Below are positions 6,608-14,715 of a stretch of DNA of 64,000 bases, in pieces. The notes beneath the pieces are model-generated. The model had not been told where the DNA came from, searched no databases, and saw nothing but the letters and a program-made list of their open reading frames with translations. The stretch is taken from assembly GCA_035548175.1 (NCBI GenBank), contig DASZTO010000024.1, positions 1 through 64,000 of the forward strand, read 5' to 3'. A program made the position numbers and the translations under genes. Position 1 is the first letter of the stretch. Each line of letters starts with the position of its first letter. Source of the DNA: CALCHA01 sp035548175 (GTDB taxonomy: Bacteria; Planctomycetota; Phycisphaerae; WQYP01).

Positions 6608-9451
6608 ATGACCATCCCCCGCCGCCATCCCCGCCCACATCGCATCGGCCCCTTTCCCCTGCTGCCGCTCGCCCTCGCCGCACTCCTCTGCCAGGCCTGC
6701 GCCGGACCGCAGTCTCACGGCAAAGCCGCCGCCGCCTCCCGCCCCGCAGCCGCCCCCGATCTCACCCTCCACGCCTCCCGCCGCCAATCGCTTTACACCC
6801 GCCTCAACCTCCCGGTCATCACCCCCGGCACGCAGATCTCCATCGCCCCCGCCGCCGGCCCCGCGCCCCTCGACCCCACCATCATCACCGCCTTCTCCGC
6901 ACGCATCACCCGCGGCGCCGTCACCGGTCCCCTTGTCGATCAGCTCACCGGCAACCCCGCCCTTCAGGCCGACACCGGCTCCTACCTCGTCCCCGTCCCC
7001 ACCGCCGACTCGAAATCCATTCGCACCTTCACCCTCAACGAGCCTATGCCCGTCTATCTCCAGCTCGTCGTACCCCCCGCCCAGGACCCCGGCGATTACG
7101 ATTTCCAAATCACCGTCCGCGCCCCCGTCGGCAAGGGAAAACTCGGCCCGCCCTCCACCACCGTGCTGCGCCTCTCCATCGCCGATATCGCCCTGCCCAC
7201 CGAGCCTCGCGTCCTCGCCGTCGCCACCACCACCACCACCGACCTCGCCCGCATCTTTCCCAGCAGCTTCGGCACCATCAACGCCATCTATCTCAACCGC
7301 GACGACGCCGACAATCGCCCCGCCGTCGCGCAGTTCGACACCCTCATGAAAGCCGCCGAACAGGAAGGCGTCGCTCTTTTCGTCGAGGACATCACCCCGC
7401 GCGTGCGCGTCGATGACGTCGGCCGCGTCTCCATCGACTGGGACGCCTACGACCGTCTCATGCAGCCCTACATGGACGGCACCGCCTTTCCCGACCGCCT
7501 GCCGCTCCCGGTCTGGCTCGCCCCCGTGCCCCCGCGCCGCCTGCGCGACACGCCCACGCAGCTTCGCCAGTACATGGCCGCCTGCGTCGAGCATTTCTCA
7601 GAAAAAGGCTGGGTCGCCACGCCCGTCTTCATGCACCCCGCGATGGTCGAGCCCGCCGGCGATGAAGCCAAAGATCAGGCGCTGCAAAAAGAAATCGCCA
7701 ACGCCATGCAGCTCCATCTCAGCCGCGACATGCTTGCCGTCACCACGCCCGACGCCACCGTCTCTCACGCACGCCTCTGGCTGGTCGATGACACCGATCC
7801 CCGCCTCCCGCCCGCCGGCCAATACGCCACCGAAGACAGCGTCCGCGAGTGGCCCTGGATGTGCGTCGCCCGCGGCATCCACGGTTTCGTCTGGCGCAAC
7901 GCCCTCGCCGGCGCTCTCGACATCCGCAACAACACCGAAGTCATCGGCCCCGACGGCGAATCGCGCCGCCCGCTCCTGGTCGCCATGAACCTGCCCGTCC
8001 CGCGCAACCCCAAGGAAAAGCCGCCCAAAAATCCGCCGCCGCCCGCTCCCGACGCGATCCTGCCGACGCTTCGTATGGCCGCCGTCAGTCATGGCCTCTC
8101 CGACACCGCTCTCCTCGGACTGCTTGAAAAACGCTCCGATCCGATGGTCGTGAACGAACTCCTCGGCGGCCTCGTCGGCCGCACCGGCATCACCACGCCC
8201 GTTCCCATCGGTGGCGTCCTTCCCACGCCGCCTCACGGATTTCTCTACGCCGGCTGGCCCACTGATCGCGACATCTGGGCCCGCGTCCCCGCCATGCTGC
8301 AAAAGCTCATCCTCGCCAATGACCCCGGCCGCCGCGAACAGGTCTCCCCGGACGATCCTCTCTACCTCGCCACCAAGCTCTGGCTCGCCCAGGCCCATCG
8401 TCCCGTCGCCCGCATCTCCGGCTACCGTTTCAACATCGCCAACAGCCCCGACGGCACCCTCCTCGATATGGGCATGATCCTCGAACCCGAAAATCCCATC
8501 GGCGCGCCCGTCGAAACCAACAGCGTCCTCGAAGCCCTCCCCGGCGATCTCTCCGCCACGCGCTCGCCCCTGGGCACCGCCCTCGAAGATTCCCCCATCG
8601 CCCTCATCCCCGCCTTCGGCGCCCGCCGCGTCACCCTCAATGCCGCCGGCCATCTCGATTCCCTCACCGAACGCCCCTCGCCTGCCGTCGTCAGCATCAC
8701 CGAACACACCGGCGGCGCCCTGCTCCGCTTCCCTGCCACGCTCCCCGTGCATCGTGCGTCGCCCCTCGCATCCGCGCCGAAAATCGACGGCCGCGGCGAA
8801 GACTGGCATCCCCTCACCGCCCCCACGCCCGGCTCCCTCTTCGCCGACATGCAGGTCTCCACGCGCTATCAGACACGCCCCGAGCTCCTCGCCGGCACCA
8901 TCCGCCACGACCTCTCGCCCGCCACCGTGCGCTGGGCCTACGATGCCGACAATCTCTACTTTTTCGCCCGCTGCCCCCAGGATGCCGTCTCCGACGAACG
9001 CACCACCGCCTGGCCCGAGAGCTCCGAAGGGGATCGCTGGTGGGGCACCGATGGCCTGCAAATTCAGCTTTCCTCTCTGGCCACGGGAAACGGCGCCCCC
9101 GGCCGCATCCTCGATGTCGCTTTCAAACCCGCCGGCATCATGCTCGTCCGCACCGCCGAAGCCACCGGCGACGGCAAGCCCCTCCATTGGTCCGACGCAC
9201 AGCCCGTCGTGGGCATCAAATACGGCATCACCGTCGAACGCTCCGACGGCCGCGTCCACGCCTACACCGTCGAAGCCGCCATCCCGCGCCGCTGGATCGA
9301 CGATCCCAAAGCCAACCCCAACCTCCCCCCCGCCTGGCGCGTCAACGTCCTGCGCCACCGCGCCACCGACCTCACGAACACAAGCTGGTCCGGCCCCCTC
9401 GTCTCCGACAGCGACACCGGCCTCATGGGCATCCTCATCGGCGTGCGGTGA
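6608..9451 (+). CDS. Large exported GH123/DUF4091-like protein with C-terminal CBM9-like domain
   Basis: The 947-residue product begins with a signal sequence (LPLALAALLCQAC) whose last cysteine could be lipidated, although the lipobox is not classical. The N-terminal third has the look of DUF4091/GH123-type proteins (VYLQLVVPPAQDPGDYDF, 'LPTEPRVLAVATTTT'). The middle has TIM-barrel-like text ('WMCVARGIHGFVWRNALAG'). The last ~200 residues form a carbohydrate-binding CBM9/DOMON-like module (APKIDGRGEDW ... VRWAYDADNLYFFARC). A role in binding or cleaving polysaccharide outside the cytoplasm is inferred; I cannot identify catalytic acids. The ATG at 6608 directly precedes the signal sequence. 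The open frame upstream to 6317 is low-complexity and rejected. Confidence 0.75.
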   Translation: MTIPRRHPRPHRIGPFPLLPLALAALLCQACAGPQSHGKAAAASRPAAAPDLTLHASRRQSLYTRLNLPVITPGTQISIAPAAGPAPLDPTIITAFSARITRGAVTGPLVDQLTGNPALQADTGSYLVPVPTADSKSIRTFTLNEPMPVYLQLVVPPAQDPGDYDFQITVRAPVGKGKLGPPSTTVLRLSIADIALPTEPRVLAVATTTTTDLARIFPSSFGTINAIYLNRDDADNRPAVAQFDTLMKAAEQEGVALFVEDITPRVRVDDVGRVSIDWDAYDRLMQPYMDGTAFPDRLPLPVWLAPVPPRRLRDTPTQLRQYMAACVEHFSEKGWVATPVFMHPAMVEPAGDEAKDQALQKEIANAMQLHLSRDMLAVTTPDATVSHARLWLVDDTDPRLPPAGQYATEDSVREWPWMCVARGIHGFVWRNALAGALDIRNNTEVIGPDGESRRPLLVAMNLPVPRNPKEKPPKNPPPPAPDAILPTLRMAAVSHGLSDTALLGLLEKRSDPMVVNELLGGLVGRTGITTPVPIGGVLPTPPHGFLYAGWPTDRDIWARVPAMLQKLILANDPGRREQVSPDDPLYLATKLWLAQAHRPVARISGYRFNIANSPDGTLLDMGMILEPENPIGAPVETNSVLEALPGDLSATRSPLGTALEDSPIALIPAFGARRVTLNAAGHLDSLTERPSPAVVSITEHTGGALLRFPATLPVHRASPLASAPKIDGRGEDWHPLTAPTPGSLFADMQVSTRYQTRPELLAGTIRHDLSPATVRWAYDADNLYFFARCPQDAVSDERTTAWPESSEGDRWWGTDGLQIQLSSLATGNGAPGRILDVAFKPAGIMLVRTAEATGDGKPLHWSDAQPVVGIKYGITVERSDGRVHAYTVEAAIPRRWIDDPKANPNLPPAWRVNVLRHRATDLTNTSWSGPLVSDSDTGLMGILIGVR

Positions 9452-9481
9452 ATTGCCCCTGATTTGTGGTACACTTTTGCC

Positions 9482-9727
9482 ATGGAACCCACACTGGAAG
9501 TTACAGAATCCATCTACCGGGACAAAGTCTTGCGCGCCAGGGGTTCTCCCCTGGAAGGAAAGCTGGCCGCCGGGCCAGCCCTTTTTGAGATGGCCTGTGA
9601 AGCTAGCCGGGCTGGCATCCGAGCCCAATACCCCCACGCAAATCCTGCCGAGGTTGAGGAGATGCTCAGTCGAAGGCTTGCACGCGCCCGGCAGTTGGAG
9701 AATGCACCGTGGACGCCAATGCCGTAG
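9482..9727 (+). CDS. Small partner protein of a nucleotidyltransferase (antitoxin-like)
   Basis: An 81-residue, soluble, mostly helical and charged protein. Landmarks are 'LEVTESIYRDKVLRAR', 'GPALFEMACEASRAGI' and 'EEMLSRRLARARQLE'. The ATG at 9482 is preferred to a TTTG-rich upstream extension. It overlaps the next gene by 19 bases, so the two are translationally linked. Small helical proteins in front of a minimal nucleotidyltransferase often act as antitoxins or adaptors. That function is inferred from arrangement alone. The pair sits between unrelated genes, as an accessory module would. Confidence 0.65.
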   Translation: MEPTLEVTESIYRDKVLRARGSPLEGKLAAGPALFEMACEASRAGIRAQYPHANPAEVEEMLSRRLARARQLENAPWTPMP

Positions 9728-10275
9728 TTCTTGCCATTCTCGACGCGCTCAATGCTGCAAACATTCCCTTCATGCTCGTCGGGTCTCTGTCGAGCAATGC
9801 ATACGGTATCCCGCGTTCCACAAAGGATGCGGACCTCGTCTTGCAGTTGGGTAATTGGGCGCTGCATCAAATTTTTGGAAAGCTCCCGCCCGGTTTCGTC
9901 GTCGAATCTCAAATTGGTTTCGAAACGATCACCTCTACCACTCGATACCGCATTCAATATGCTCCGCTACCGTTTACGATCGAACTTTTTGAACTGAGCG
10001 GTGATCCGCACGACCAACTCAGATTCTCAAGCCGCATCGCCACAACTTACCTCGGCGCAAAAGCTTTCCTCCCCCGGCCGGAAGATGTAATCATCACCAA
10101 GCTGCGCTGGTTCCAAACGGACCCTCGCCGGGTAAAGGATATCGAAGATGTTCGAAACGTGATTGCCGTTCAAACAACACAAAACCTCGACCTCCCCTAC
10201 ATCCGCCATTGGACCGATCAGCACCAAACCCGCGAACTTTTTGAAAAGTTGCTCGCCGAGACGCCGAAAATCTGA
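9709..10275 (+). CDS. Nucleotidyltransferase, AbiEii/MNT-like
   Basis: The 188-residue product has the polymerase-beta-type nucleotidyltransferase core: 'FMLVGSLSSNAYGIPRS' (GS followed by a conserved Gly) and then 'TKDADLVLQL', which supplies the two metal-binding aspartates. Downstream is the 'ARPEDVIITKLRW'-like segment (here LPRPEDVIITKLRW) and 'VKDIEDVRNVI', typical of DUF6036/AbiEii-related proteins. Such enzymes transfer a nucleotide to protein or tRNA targets in toxin-antitoxin and abortive infection systems. Here the target is unknown. The start is a GTG inside the upstream small gene. Base composition is less extreme than in neighbouring genes (more A/T), compatible with acquisition by transfer. 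Confidence 0.75.
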   Translation: MDANAVVLAILDALNAANIPFMLVGSLSSNAYGIPRSTKDADLVLQLGNWALHQIFGKLPPGFVVESQIGFETITSTTRYRIQYAPLPFTIELFELSGDPHDQLRFSSRIATTYLGAKAFLPRPEDVIITKLRWFQTDPRRVKDIEDVRNVIAVQTTQNLDLPYIRHWTDQHQTRELFEKLLAETPKI

Positions 10276-10372
10276 GCCCGCAGTGTCTGCCTTGTTCCAC
10301 TGGTCCGCCTTGCTTCCCCCTCCCTTCCCGCTTAAAACGTTCCCTCTGACTACTCTCACCCGCAGGACCCTC

Positions 10373-11923
10373 ATGGCCAAAAACATCAAACCCCGCGCCG
10401 ATGACTACTCCCAGTGGTACCTCGACGTCATCAAAGCCGCACAACTCGCCGACTACTCCCCCGTCAAAGGATGCATGGTCATCCGCCCCGAAGGCTTCGC
10501 CATCTGGGAAGCCATCCAACGCGACCTCGACCGCCGTTTCAAAGACACCGGCCACGTCAACGCCTACTTCCCACTCCTCATCCCCCAATCCTTCCTCACG
10601 AAAGAGGCCGAACACGTCGAAGGCTTCGCCATGGAATGCGCCATCGTCACCCACACCAAATTGCAAAAAGGCGCCGACGGCAAACTCGCGCCCGCCGCGC
10701 CTCTCGAAGAACCCCTCATCATCCGCCCCACCTCCGAAACCATCATCGGCCACATGTACCACGAGTGGCTCCAGTCCTACCGCGACCTCCCCATCCTCAT
10801 CAACCAGTGGTGCAACGTCATGCGGTGGGAAATGCGCACGCGCCTCTTCCTCCGCACCGCCGAGTTCCTCTGGCAGGAAGGCCACACCGCCCACGAAACC
10901 GCCGAGCAAGCCCAGACTGAAACCCTCAAGATGCTCGACGTCTACGCCGCCTTCGCCGAAAGCTTTCTCGCCATCCCCGTCATCAAAGGCGCCAAAACCG
11001 ACGCCGAAAAATTCCCCGGCGCCGTCACCACCTACTGCATCGAAGCCCTCATGCAGGACGGCAAAGCCCTCCAGGCCGGCACTTCCCACAACCTCGGCCA
11101 GAACTTCGCCAAAGCCTTCGACATCAAATTCCTTGGCCGCGACCAGAAACTCCAGCACGCCTGGACCACCAGTTGGGGCGTCAGCACGCGCCTCATCGGC
11201 GCCATGATCATGGCCCACTCCGACGACGAAGGCCTCGTCCTCCCACCAAAAGTCGCGCCGTACCTCATCGCGATCGTCCCCATCTTCAAGAGCCCCGAAG
11301 AACAGCAGAAAGTCGCCGCGTTCATCGACAAGCTCCTCGTCCAACTCGTCGGCGAAGAAGAACTCGCCGCCGCCAAAGCACGCCAGACAGACCCCGCCCT
11401 CCCGCGCTACTTCTTCGACAAGGTCACCAACCAAGCCATCATCGTCGACTGGCGCGACAACCGCCCCGGCGACAAACAATTCCACTGGGAACAGCGCGGC
11501 GTCCCCTTCCGCATCGAAGTCGGCCCGCGCGACGTCGATCAAAACGCCTTCGTCCTCAAAAAGCGCCTCGACCGCTCCAAGGAACCCGTGCAGCTCACCG
11601 ATGCCATCACCCCGCAATGGCTCCGCGCCCAGCTCGACACCATCCAGATCGCCATGTTTGAAAAAGCCAAACAATTCCGCGACGCCAACATCCGCACCGC
11701 CGGCAGTTACGAAGAGCTCAAAAAACTCACTGCGGAACAGGGCGGCTTCATCCGCGCCCACTTCACGCCGAGCAAGGAAATCGAAGCCAAAATCAAGGAA
11801 GAAACTAAAGCCACCGTTCGTTGCATCCCGTTCGACCACAACGGCGACAAGGCAACGTCCGGCAAAGACATCTACACCGGCCAGGAAACCACCACCCAGG
11901 TCATCTTCGCCCAATCTTACTGA
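10373..11923 (+). CDS. proS: Prolyl-tRNA synthetase, archaeal/eukaryal-type
   Basis: Charges tRNA-Pro with proline in the cytoplasm. The 516-residue product has class II motif 2 region 'RPTSETIIGHMYHEWLQSY', then 'NQWCNVMRWEMRTRLFLRT', 'EFLWQEGHTAH', 'EALMQDGKALQAGTSHNLG' and motif 3 'AWTTSWGVSTRLIGAMIM'. It has no INS editing insertion and ends in a C-terminal extension closing with tyrosine (VIFAQSY). These features belong to the type 3 (archaeal/eukaryal-like) ProRS, not the ~570-residue bacterial type. The ATG at 10373 starts the usual 'DDYSQWYLDVI' N-terminus. The open frame further upstream overlaps the nucleotidyltransferase and is rejected. Convergent with the Uma2 gene, 12 bases apart. 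Confidence 0.95.
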   Translation: MAKNIKPRADDYSQWYLDVIKAAQLADYSPVKGCMVIRPEGFAIWEAIQRDLDRRFKDTGHVNAYFPLLIPQSFLTKEAEHVEGFAMECAIVTHTKLQKGADGKLAPAAPLEEPLIIRPTSETIIGHMYHEWLQSYRDLPILINQWCNVMRWEMRTRLFLRTAEFLWQEGHTAHETAEQAQTETLKMLDVYAAFAESFLAIPVIKGAKTDAEKFPGAVTTYCIEALMQDGKALQAGTSHNLGQNFAKAFDIKFLGRDQKLQHAWTTSWGVSTRLIGAMIMAHSDDEGLVLPPKVAPYLIAIVPIFKSPEEQQKVAAFIDKLLVQLVGEEELAAAKARQTDPALPRYFFDKVTNQAIIVDWRDNRPGDKQFHWEQRGVPFRIEVGPRDVDQNAFVLKKRLDRSKEPVQLTDAITPQWLRAQLDTIQIAMFEKAKQFRDANIRTAGSYEELKKLTAEQGGFIRAHFTPSKEIEAKIKEETKATVRCIPFDHNGDKATSGKDIYTGQETTTQVIFAQSY

Positions 11924-11935
11924 GCGAGTATCGAG

Positions 11936-12523
11936 TTAATCCCACCACAGCGGCTGCAATGCAATTTGCAACTCCGGAAATGGCGAAGCCGAGAAATTCC
12001 CGGCGCCGCTCGCCGAAGTCGCCAGCCGATAGACGCCGCCCGCCAATTCGTATCCTTCCGCAATGCGCTGGCCTGGATCGACGATCCAATAGTACGGAAT
12101 CCCGACGGCCGCATATTCCGCGAACTTGTCTTCGCGATCGATCTTCACCGACCCCGGGCTCACCACCTCCACCACCAGGCGCGCATCCGCATGCGTCGCC
12201 GACGCATCGGGATTCATCCTGGCCACGCGCTCGCGCGGCACAAAAAGCAGATCCGGGCAACGCACATCCCACGGCCCAAGGGTGGTATCCAAGTCCACGA
12301 ACATTTCCCCAAGTCCCTTCTCCTGCACGTAATTCTCCAACAGCATCAACAATACTTTCGTGGCACGAATGTGCCTCGGCCTTGGACTCGGCGACACGTG
12401 CAACTCTCCCTCGACAAGTTCCATTCGAATTCCGTGCGGGTTGTGAATGCGCGAAAACTGGGCGGCCGTCATCCGCGAATCGGCCTTCTTCTGGTCCACT
12501 TCCTGCTCAGCGACCGTCGTCAT
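11936..12523 (-). CDS. Uma2-family (DUF820) PD-(D/E)XK nuclease-like protein
   Basis: The 195-residue product has the family pattern: MELVEGELHVSPSP near the N-terminus, 'VRCPDLLFVP' (the metal-binding Asp), 'ARLVVEVVSPGS' (E-x-V-SP core) and 'KFAEYAAVGIPYYWIVDP'. Uma2 proteins have a restriction-endonuclease-like fold and occur in many copies in cyanobacteria and planctomycetes. Their role is not established. A second member lies at 16347-16898. It starts 18 bases upstream of the inositol-phosphate synthase stop region, in the opposite transcriptional order, and is probably independent. Confidence 0.85.
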   Translation of the reverse strand: MTTVAEQEVDQKKADSRMTAAQFSRIHNPHGIRMELVEGELHVSPSPRPRHIRATKVLLMLLENYVQEKGLGEMFVDLDTTLGPWDVRCPDLLFVPRERVARMNPDASATHADARLVVEVVSPGSVKIDREDKFAEYAAVGIPYYWIVDPGQRIAEGYELAGGVYRLATSASGAGNFSASPFPELQIALQPLWWD

Positions 12524-12541
12524 GCAAGCACCTCCAACGCA

Positions 12542-13645
12542 TTATACCACCCGTGCCACCCGTTCCACCCACGCCTCCATCGCCGCCGCCGCGTCGCCTT
12601 CTTCCATCTGCTTGAGCGGGCGCTTCATCAGTGCCGCGCTCACGCCTTCCAGCACGCCGCCCACGCCCGCGCGTCGCGCCAGCTCCGCGCAACGCACCGC
12701 ATCCACCACCACCCCCGCCGAGTTCGGCGAATCCTCCACGCTCAGCTTCATGTCCAATTCCATCGGCAGCCCGCCAAACCCGCGCATGTTCATCCGCACG
12801 TAGCACACCTTGTTGTCCCCCAGAAACGGCACATAATCGCTCGGTCCGATGTGAATATGCTCCGCATCCAGCGGCACCTGACTCGTCACCGCCTCCGTCT
12901 TCGAGGTCTTCTTGCTCCCCAGCCTGCCGCGTTCCAGCATGTTCAAAAAATCCGCGTTCCCTCCAACGTTCAACTGATACGACGAATCAATCGCCATCCC
13001 GCGCTGCTGCGCCAGCTTCATCAGCACCCGATGCGTCACCGTCGCCCCAAACTGCGATTTCACATCATCCCCGATCAGCGGCAAACCCTTCTCCGCAAAA
13101 CGCCGCCCCCACCCCGCATCGCTCGCAATGAACACCGGAATGCAATTCACCATCCCCACCCCCGCCTCCAGACACGCCTCCGCGTACATTTCCGTCGCCT
13201 GCTGACTTCCCACCGGCAAATAATTCACCAGCACCGTCGCCCCCGTCTCCCGCAGCACCCGCACCACCGCTTCCCGCCCCGCGCCGCGCGCTCCCGCATC
13301 CACCACCGCCCGATGCCCCTCCGCAAATTTCTCCAGATGCCCCGCCACGCCATCCCCCAGCGGCCCCGCAAAAACTTTCGCTCCATCATCCTCCGGATCG
13401 GGCACGAAAATCCGCGAATTGTTCGGCGATGCAAACGCCGCCTCGCCAAGCCGCCGCCCCACCTTCCGCGCATCCACATCAAACGCGCAGGCAAAATGAA
13501 TGTCGCCCACCGGCAGGCCCCCCAGTTCCGCATGCATCAGCCCCACCGTTTCGTCGGGATTTCGCCGATAAAACGTCACCCCCTGCACCAGCGTACTCGC
13601 ACAATTTCCCACGCCCACCACCGCCACGCGAATCTCCGGCTTCAC
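12542..13645 (-). CDS. ino1: Myo-inositol-1-phosphate synthase
   Basis: Converts glucose-6-phosphate to 1L-myo-inositol-1-phosphate with an NAD cofactor, the first step to inositol lipids or inositol-derived solutes. The 367-residue product is of the short actinobacterial/archaeal type. It has the N-terminal NAD-binding 'VAVVGVGNCASTLVQG', then 'VNYLPVGSQQATEMYAEA', 'NCIPVFIASD', 'IGDDVKSQFGATVTHRVL', 'YQLNVGGNADFLNM' and 'SEDSPNSAG'-like 'SVEDSPNSAGVVVDAVRC'. These cover the conserved active-site region of the family. The methyltransferase gene on the same strand ends 27 bases upstream of its start, so the two may share a transcript. Confidence 0.93.
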   Translation of the reverse strand: MKPEIRVAVVGVGNCASTLVQGVTFYRRNPDETVGLMHAELGGLPVGDIHFACAFDVDARKVGRRLGEAAFASPNNSRIFVPDPEDDGAKVFAGPLGDGVAGHLEKFAEGHRAVVDAGARGAGREAVVRVLRETGATVLVNYLPVGSQQATEMYAEACLEAGVGMVNCIPVFIASDAGWGRRFAEKGLPLIGDDVKSQFGATVTHRVLMKLAQQRGMAIDSSYQLNVGGNADFLNMLERGRLGSKKTSKTEAVTSQVPLDAEHIHIGPSDYVPFLGDNKVCYVRMNMRGFGGLPMELDMKLSVEDSPNSAGVVVDAVRCAELARRAGVGGVLEGVSAALMKRPLKQMEEGDAAAAMEAWVERVARVV

Positions 13646-13672
13646 TCAAATCCCCTTGTACGACTTTTGTCT

Positions 13673-14272
13673 TTACGGTTTCGGCCGCAGCCACGCCACG
13701 TATTCCACATTTCCCTTCTGCCCCTCAAGCGGACTTTTCATCACCCCACCTACGCGCCATCCCATGCCCTCGAGGCTCTCCATCACGTCCCACAACACCG
13801 CCTCGCTCTGCTGGGCGCTCAGCACGCCGCGCTGCACTTTTGCGGCGTCGCTTTCGTAGTGCGGCTTGATCAGCGCCAGCACGCTTCCTCCCGGTTCGAG
13901 CAACGTTGCCGCCACCGGAAGAATCTTCGCTTGCCGCGTCCACCCCACATCGATGGCCGCCACCGCCACCTTCTCCGGCAAACTCACGTGCAACGCGTTG
14001 GTCCGCTCCATGACCACGACCCGCGCATCCTTCCGCAGCGTCCAGGCGAGGACGCCGTAGCCGGTATCCACGGCAAAAACTTTCGCCGCCCCGCGCTGCA
14101 ACAGGCAATCCGTAAAGCCGCCCACGTTCGCCCCCAGATCCGCGCAGGTTTTTCCGGTCACTTCGACGCCGAAGACGGTCATGGCAGCTTCGAGTTTCAG
14201 GCCGGCGCGCGAAACAAACGACCGCTTCATGTCACCCATTGGTGGGGGGGATAACACCAAGCGGTCGCTCAT
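13673..14272 (-). CDS. TlyA-like FtsJ-fold rRNA methyltransferase lacking the S4 domain
   Basis: The 199-residue product carries the TlyA signature SFVSRAGLKLEAAM, the SAM-binding 'CADLGANVGGFTDCLL', an acidic residue after the second strand (VFAVDTGYG), 'IDVGWTRQAKILP' and 'LALIKPHYES'. These supply the FtsJ-type catalytic Lys/Asp residues. TlyA proteins 2'-O-methylate cytidines of 16S and 23S rRNA, but normally have an N-terminal S4 RNA-binding domain, which is absent here. The target is therefore open. The start is uncertain: ATGs at 14239 or 14230 also fit. A run of seven C (coding strand) lies between them, in the SPPP codons. Confidence 0.75.
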   Translation of the reverse strand: MSDRLVLSPPPMGDMKRSFVSRAGLKLEAAMTVFGVEVTGKTCADLGANVGGFTDCLLQRGAAKVFAVDTGYGVLAWTLRKDARVVVMERTNALHVSLPEKVAVAAIDVGWTRQAKILPVAATLLEPGGSVLALIKPHYESDAAKVQRGVLSAQQSEAVLWDVMESLEGMGWRVGGVMKSPLEGQKGNVEYVAWLRPKP

Positions 14273-14327
14273 GTGTCAGTCCAGCGAATCCCCCGTTCGA
14301 CCGTCGAGTCCGCCCCCGGCGGGAAGT

Positions 14328-14603
14328 TTACTTCGCGGCGGCGGCCATCGCGTTGATCTTTTTGGCCAGCTTGCTCTTGCGCCGGGCGGCGGTGTTCTTG
14401 TGGATGGTTCCGCGCGTGGCGATGCGGTCGAGCGTCTGCTGCGCCTTCTTGAGTTCTTCGGTGGCGGCGCCCTTGTCGCCGCCGGCGATGGCTGAGGTCA
14501 TTTTTTTCAATTCCAGCCGGATCTCGCGTTTGCGATCACGGTTCTGCAACCGACGCTTGGCGTTCTGACGAACCCGCTTCTTGGCCGACAACGAATGTGC
14601 CAC
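14328..14603 (-). CDS. rpsT: 30S ribosomal protein S20
   Basis: Small-subunit protein that binds 16S rRNA early in assembly. The 91-residue product is short and very basic, with the usual opening AHSLSAKKRVRQNAKRR, a central 'KKMTSAIAGGDK' loop and the closing 'GTIHKNTAARRKSKLAKKI'. The GTG at 14603 is chosen because it gives the standard M-A-H-S opening and has GGAG nine bases upstream. A TTG two codons earlier is too close to that site. It follows ffh on the same strand. Confidence 0.95.
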   Translation of the reverse strand: MAHSLSAKKRVRQNAKRRLQNRDRKREIRLELKKMTSAIAGGDKGAATEELKKAQQTLDRIATRGTIHKNTAARRKSKLAKKINAMAAAAK

Positions 14604-14631
14604 GTGCAATATCTCCGTGCAATTGCTGGTC

Positions 14632-14672
14632 GCCCGGAAAGCCCGGGCAGTGAATCACTTCCCCTTTCGGGG
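14632..14672 (-). other. Two GC-rich hairpins between ffh and rpsT
   Basis: GCCCGG (14632-14637) pairs with CCGGGC (14643-14648), and CCCC (14661-14664) pairs with GGGG (14669-14672). No T-tract follows on either strand, so a simple intrinsic terminator is unlikely. The position just upstream of rpsT on the minus strand would suit a leader structure or a processing/stability element. Confidence 0.4.
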
Positions 14673-14715
14673 AAAACCCCCACTATCCCACGTCAGCCCC
14701 TGATTTTCAAGCGAA

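Noticed and set aside
7598..9637. 679-codon antisense frame over the large lipoprotein gene
   Set aside because: Gly/Asp-rich shadow; the plus-strand product has a signal peptide and a CBM9-like domain.
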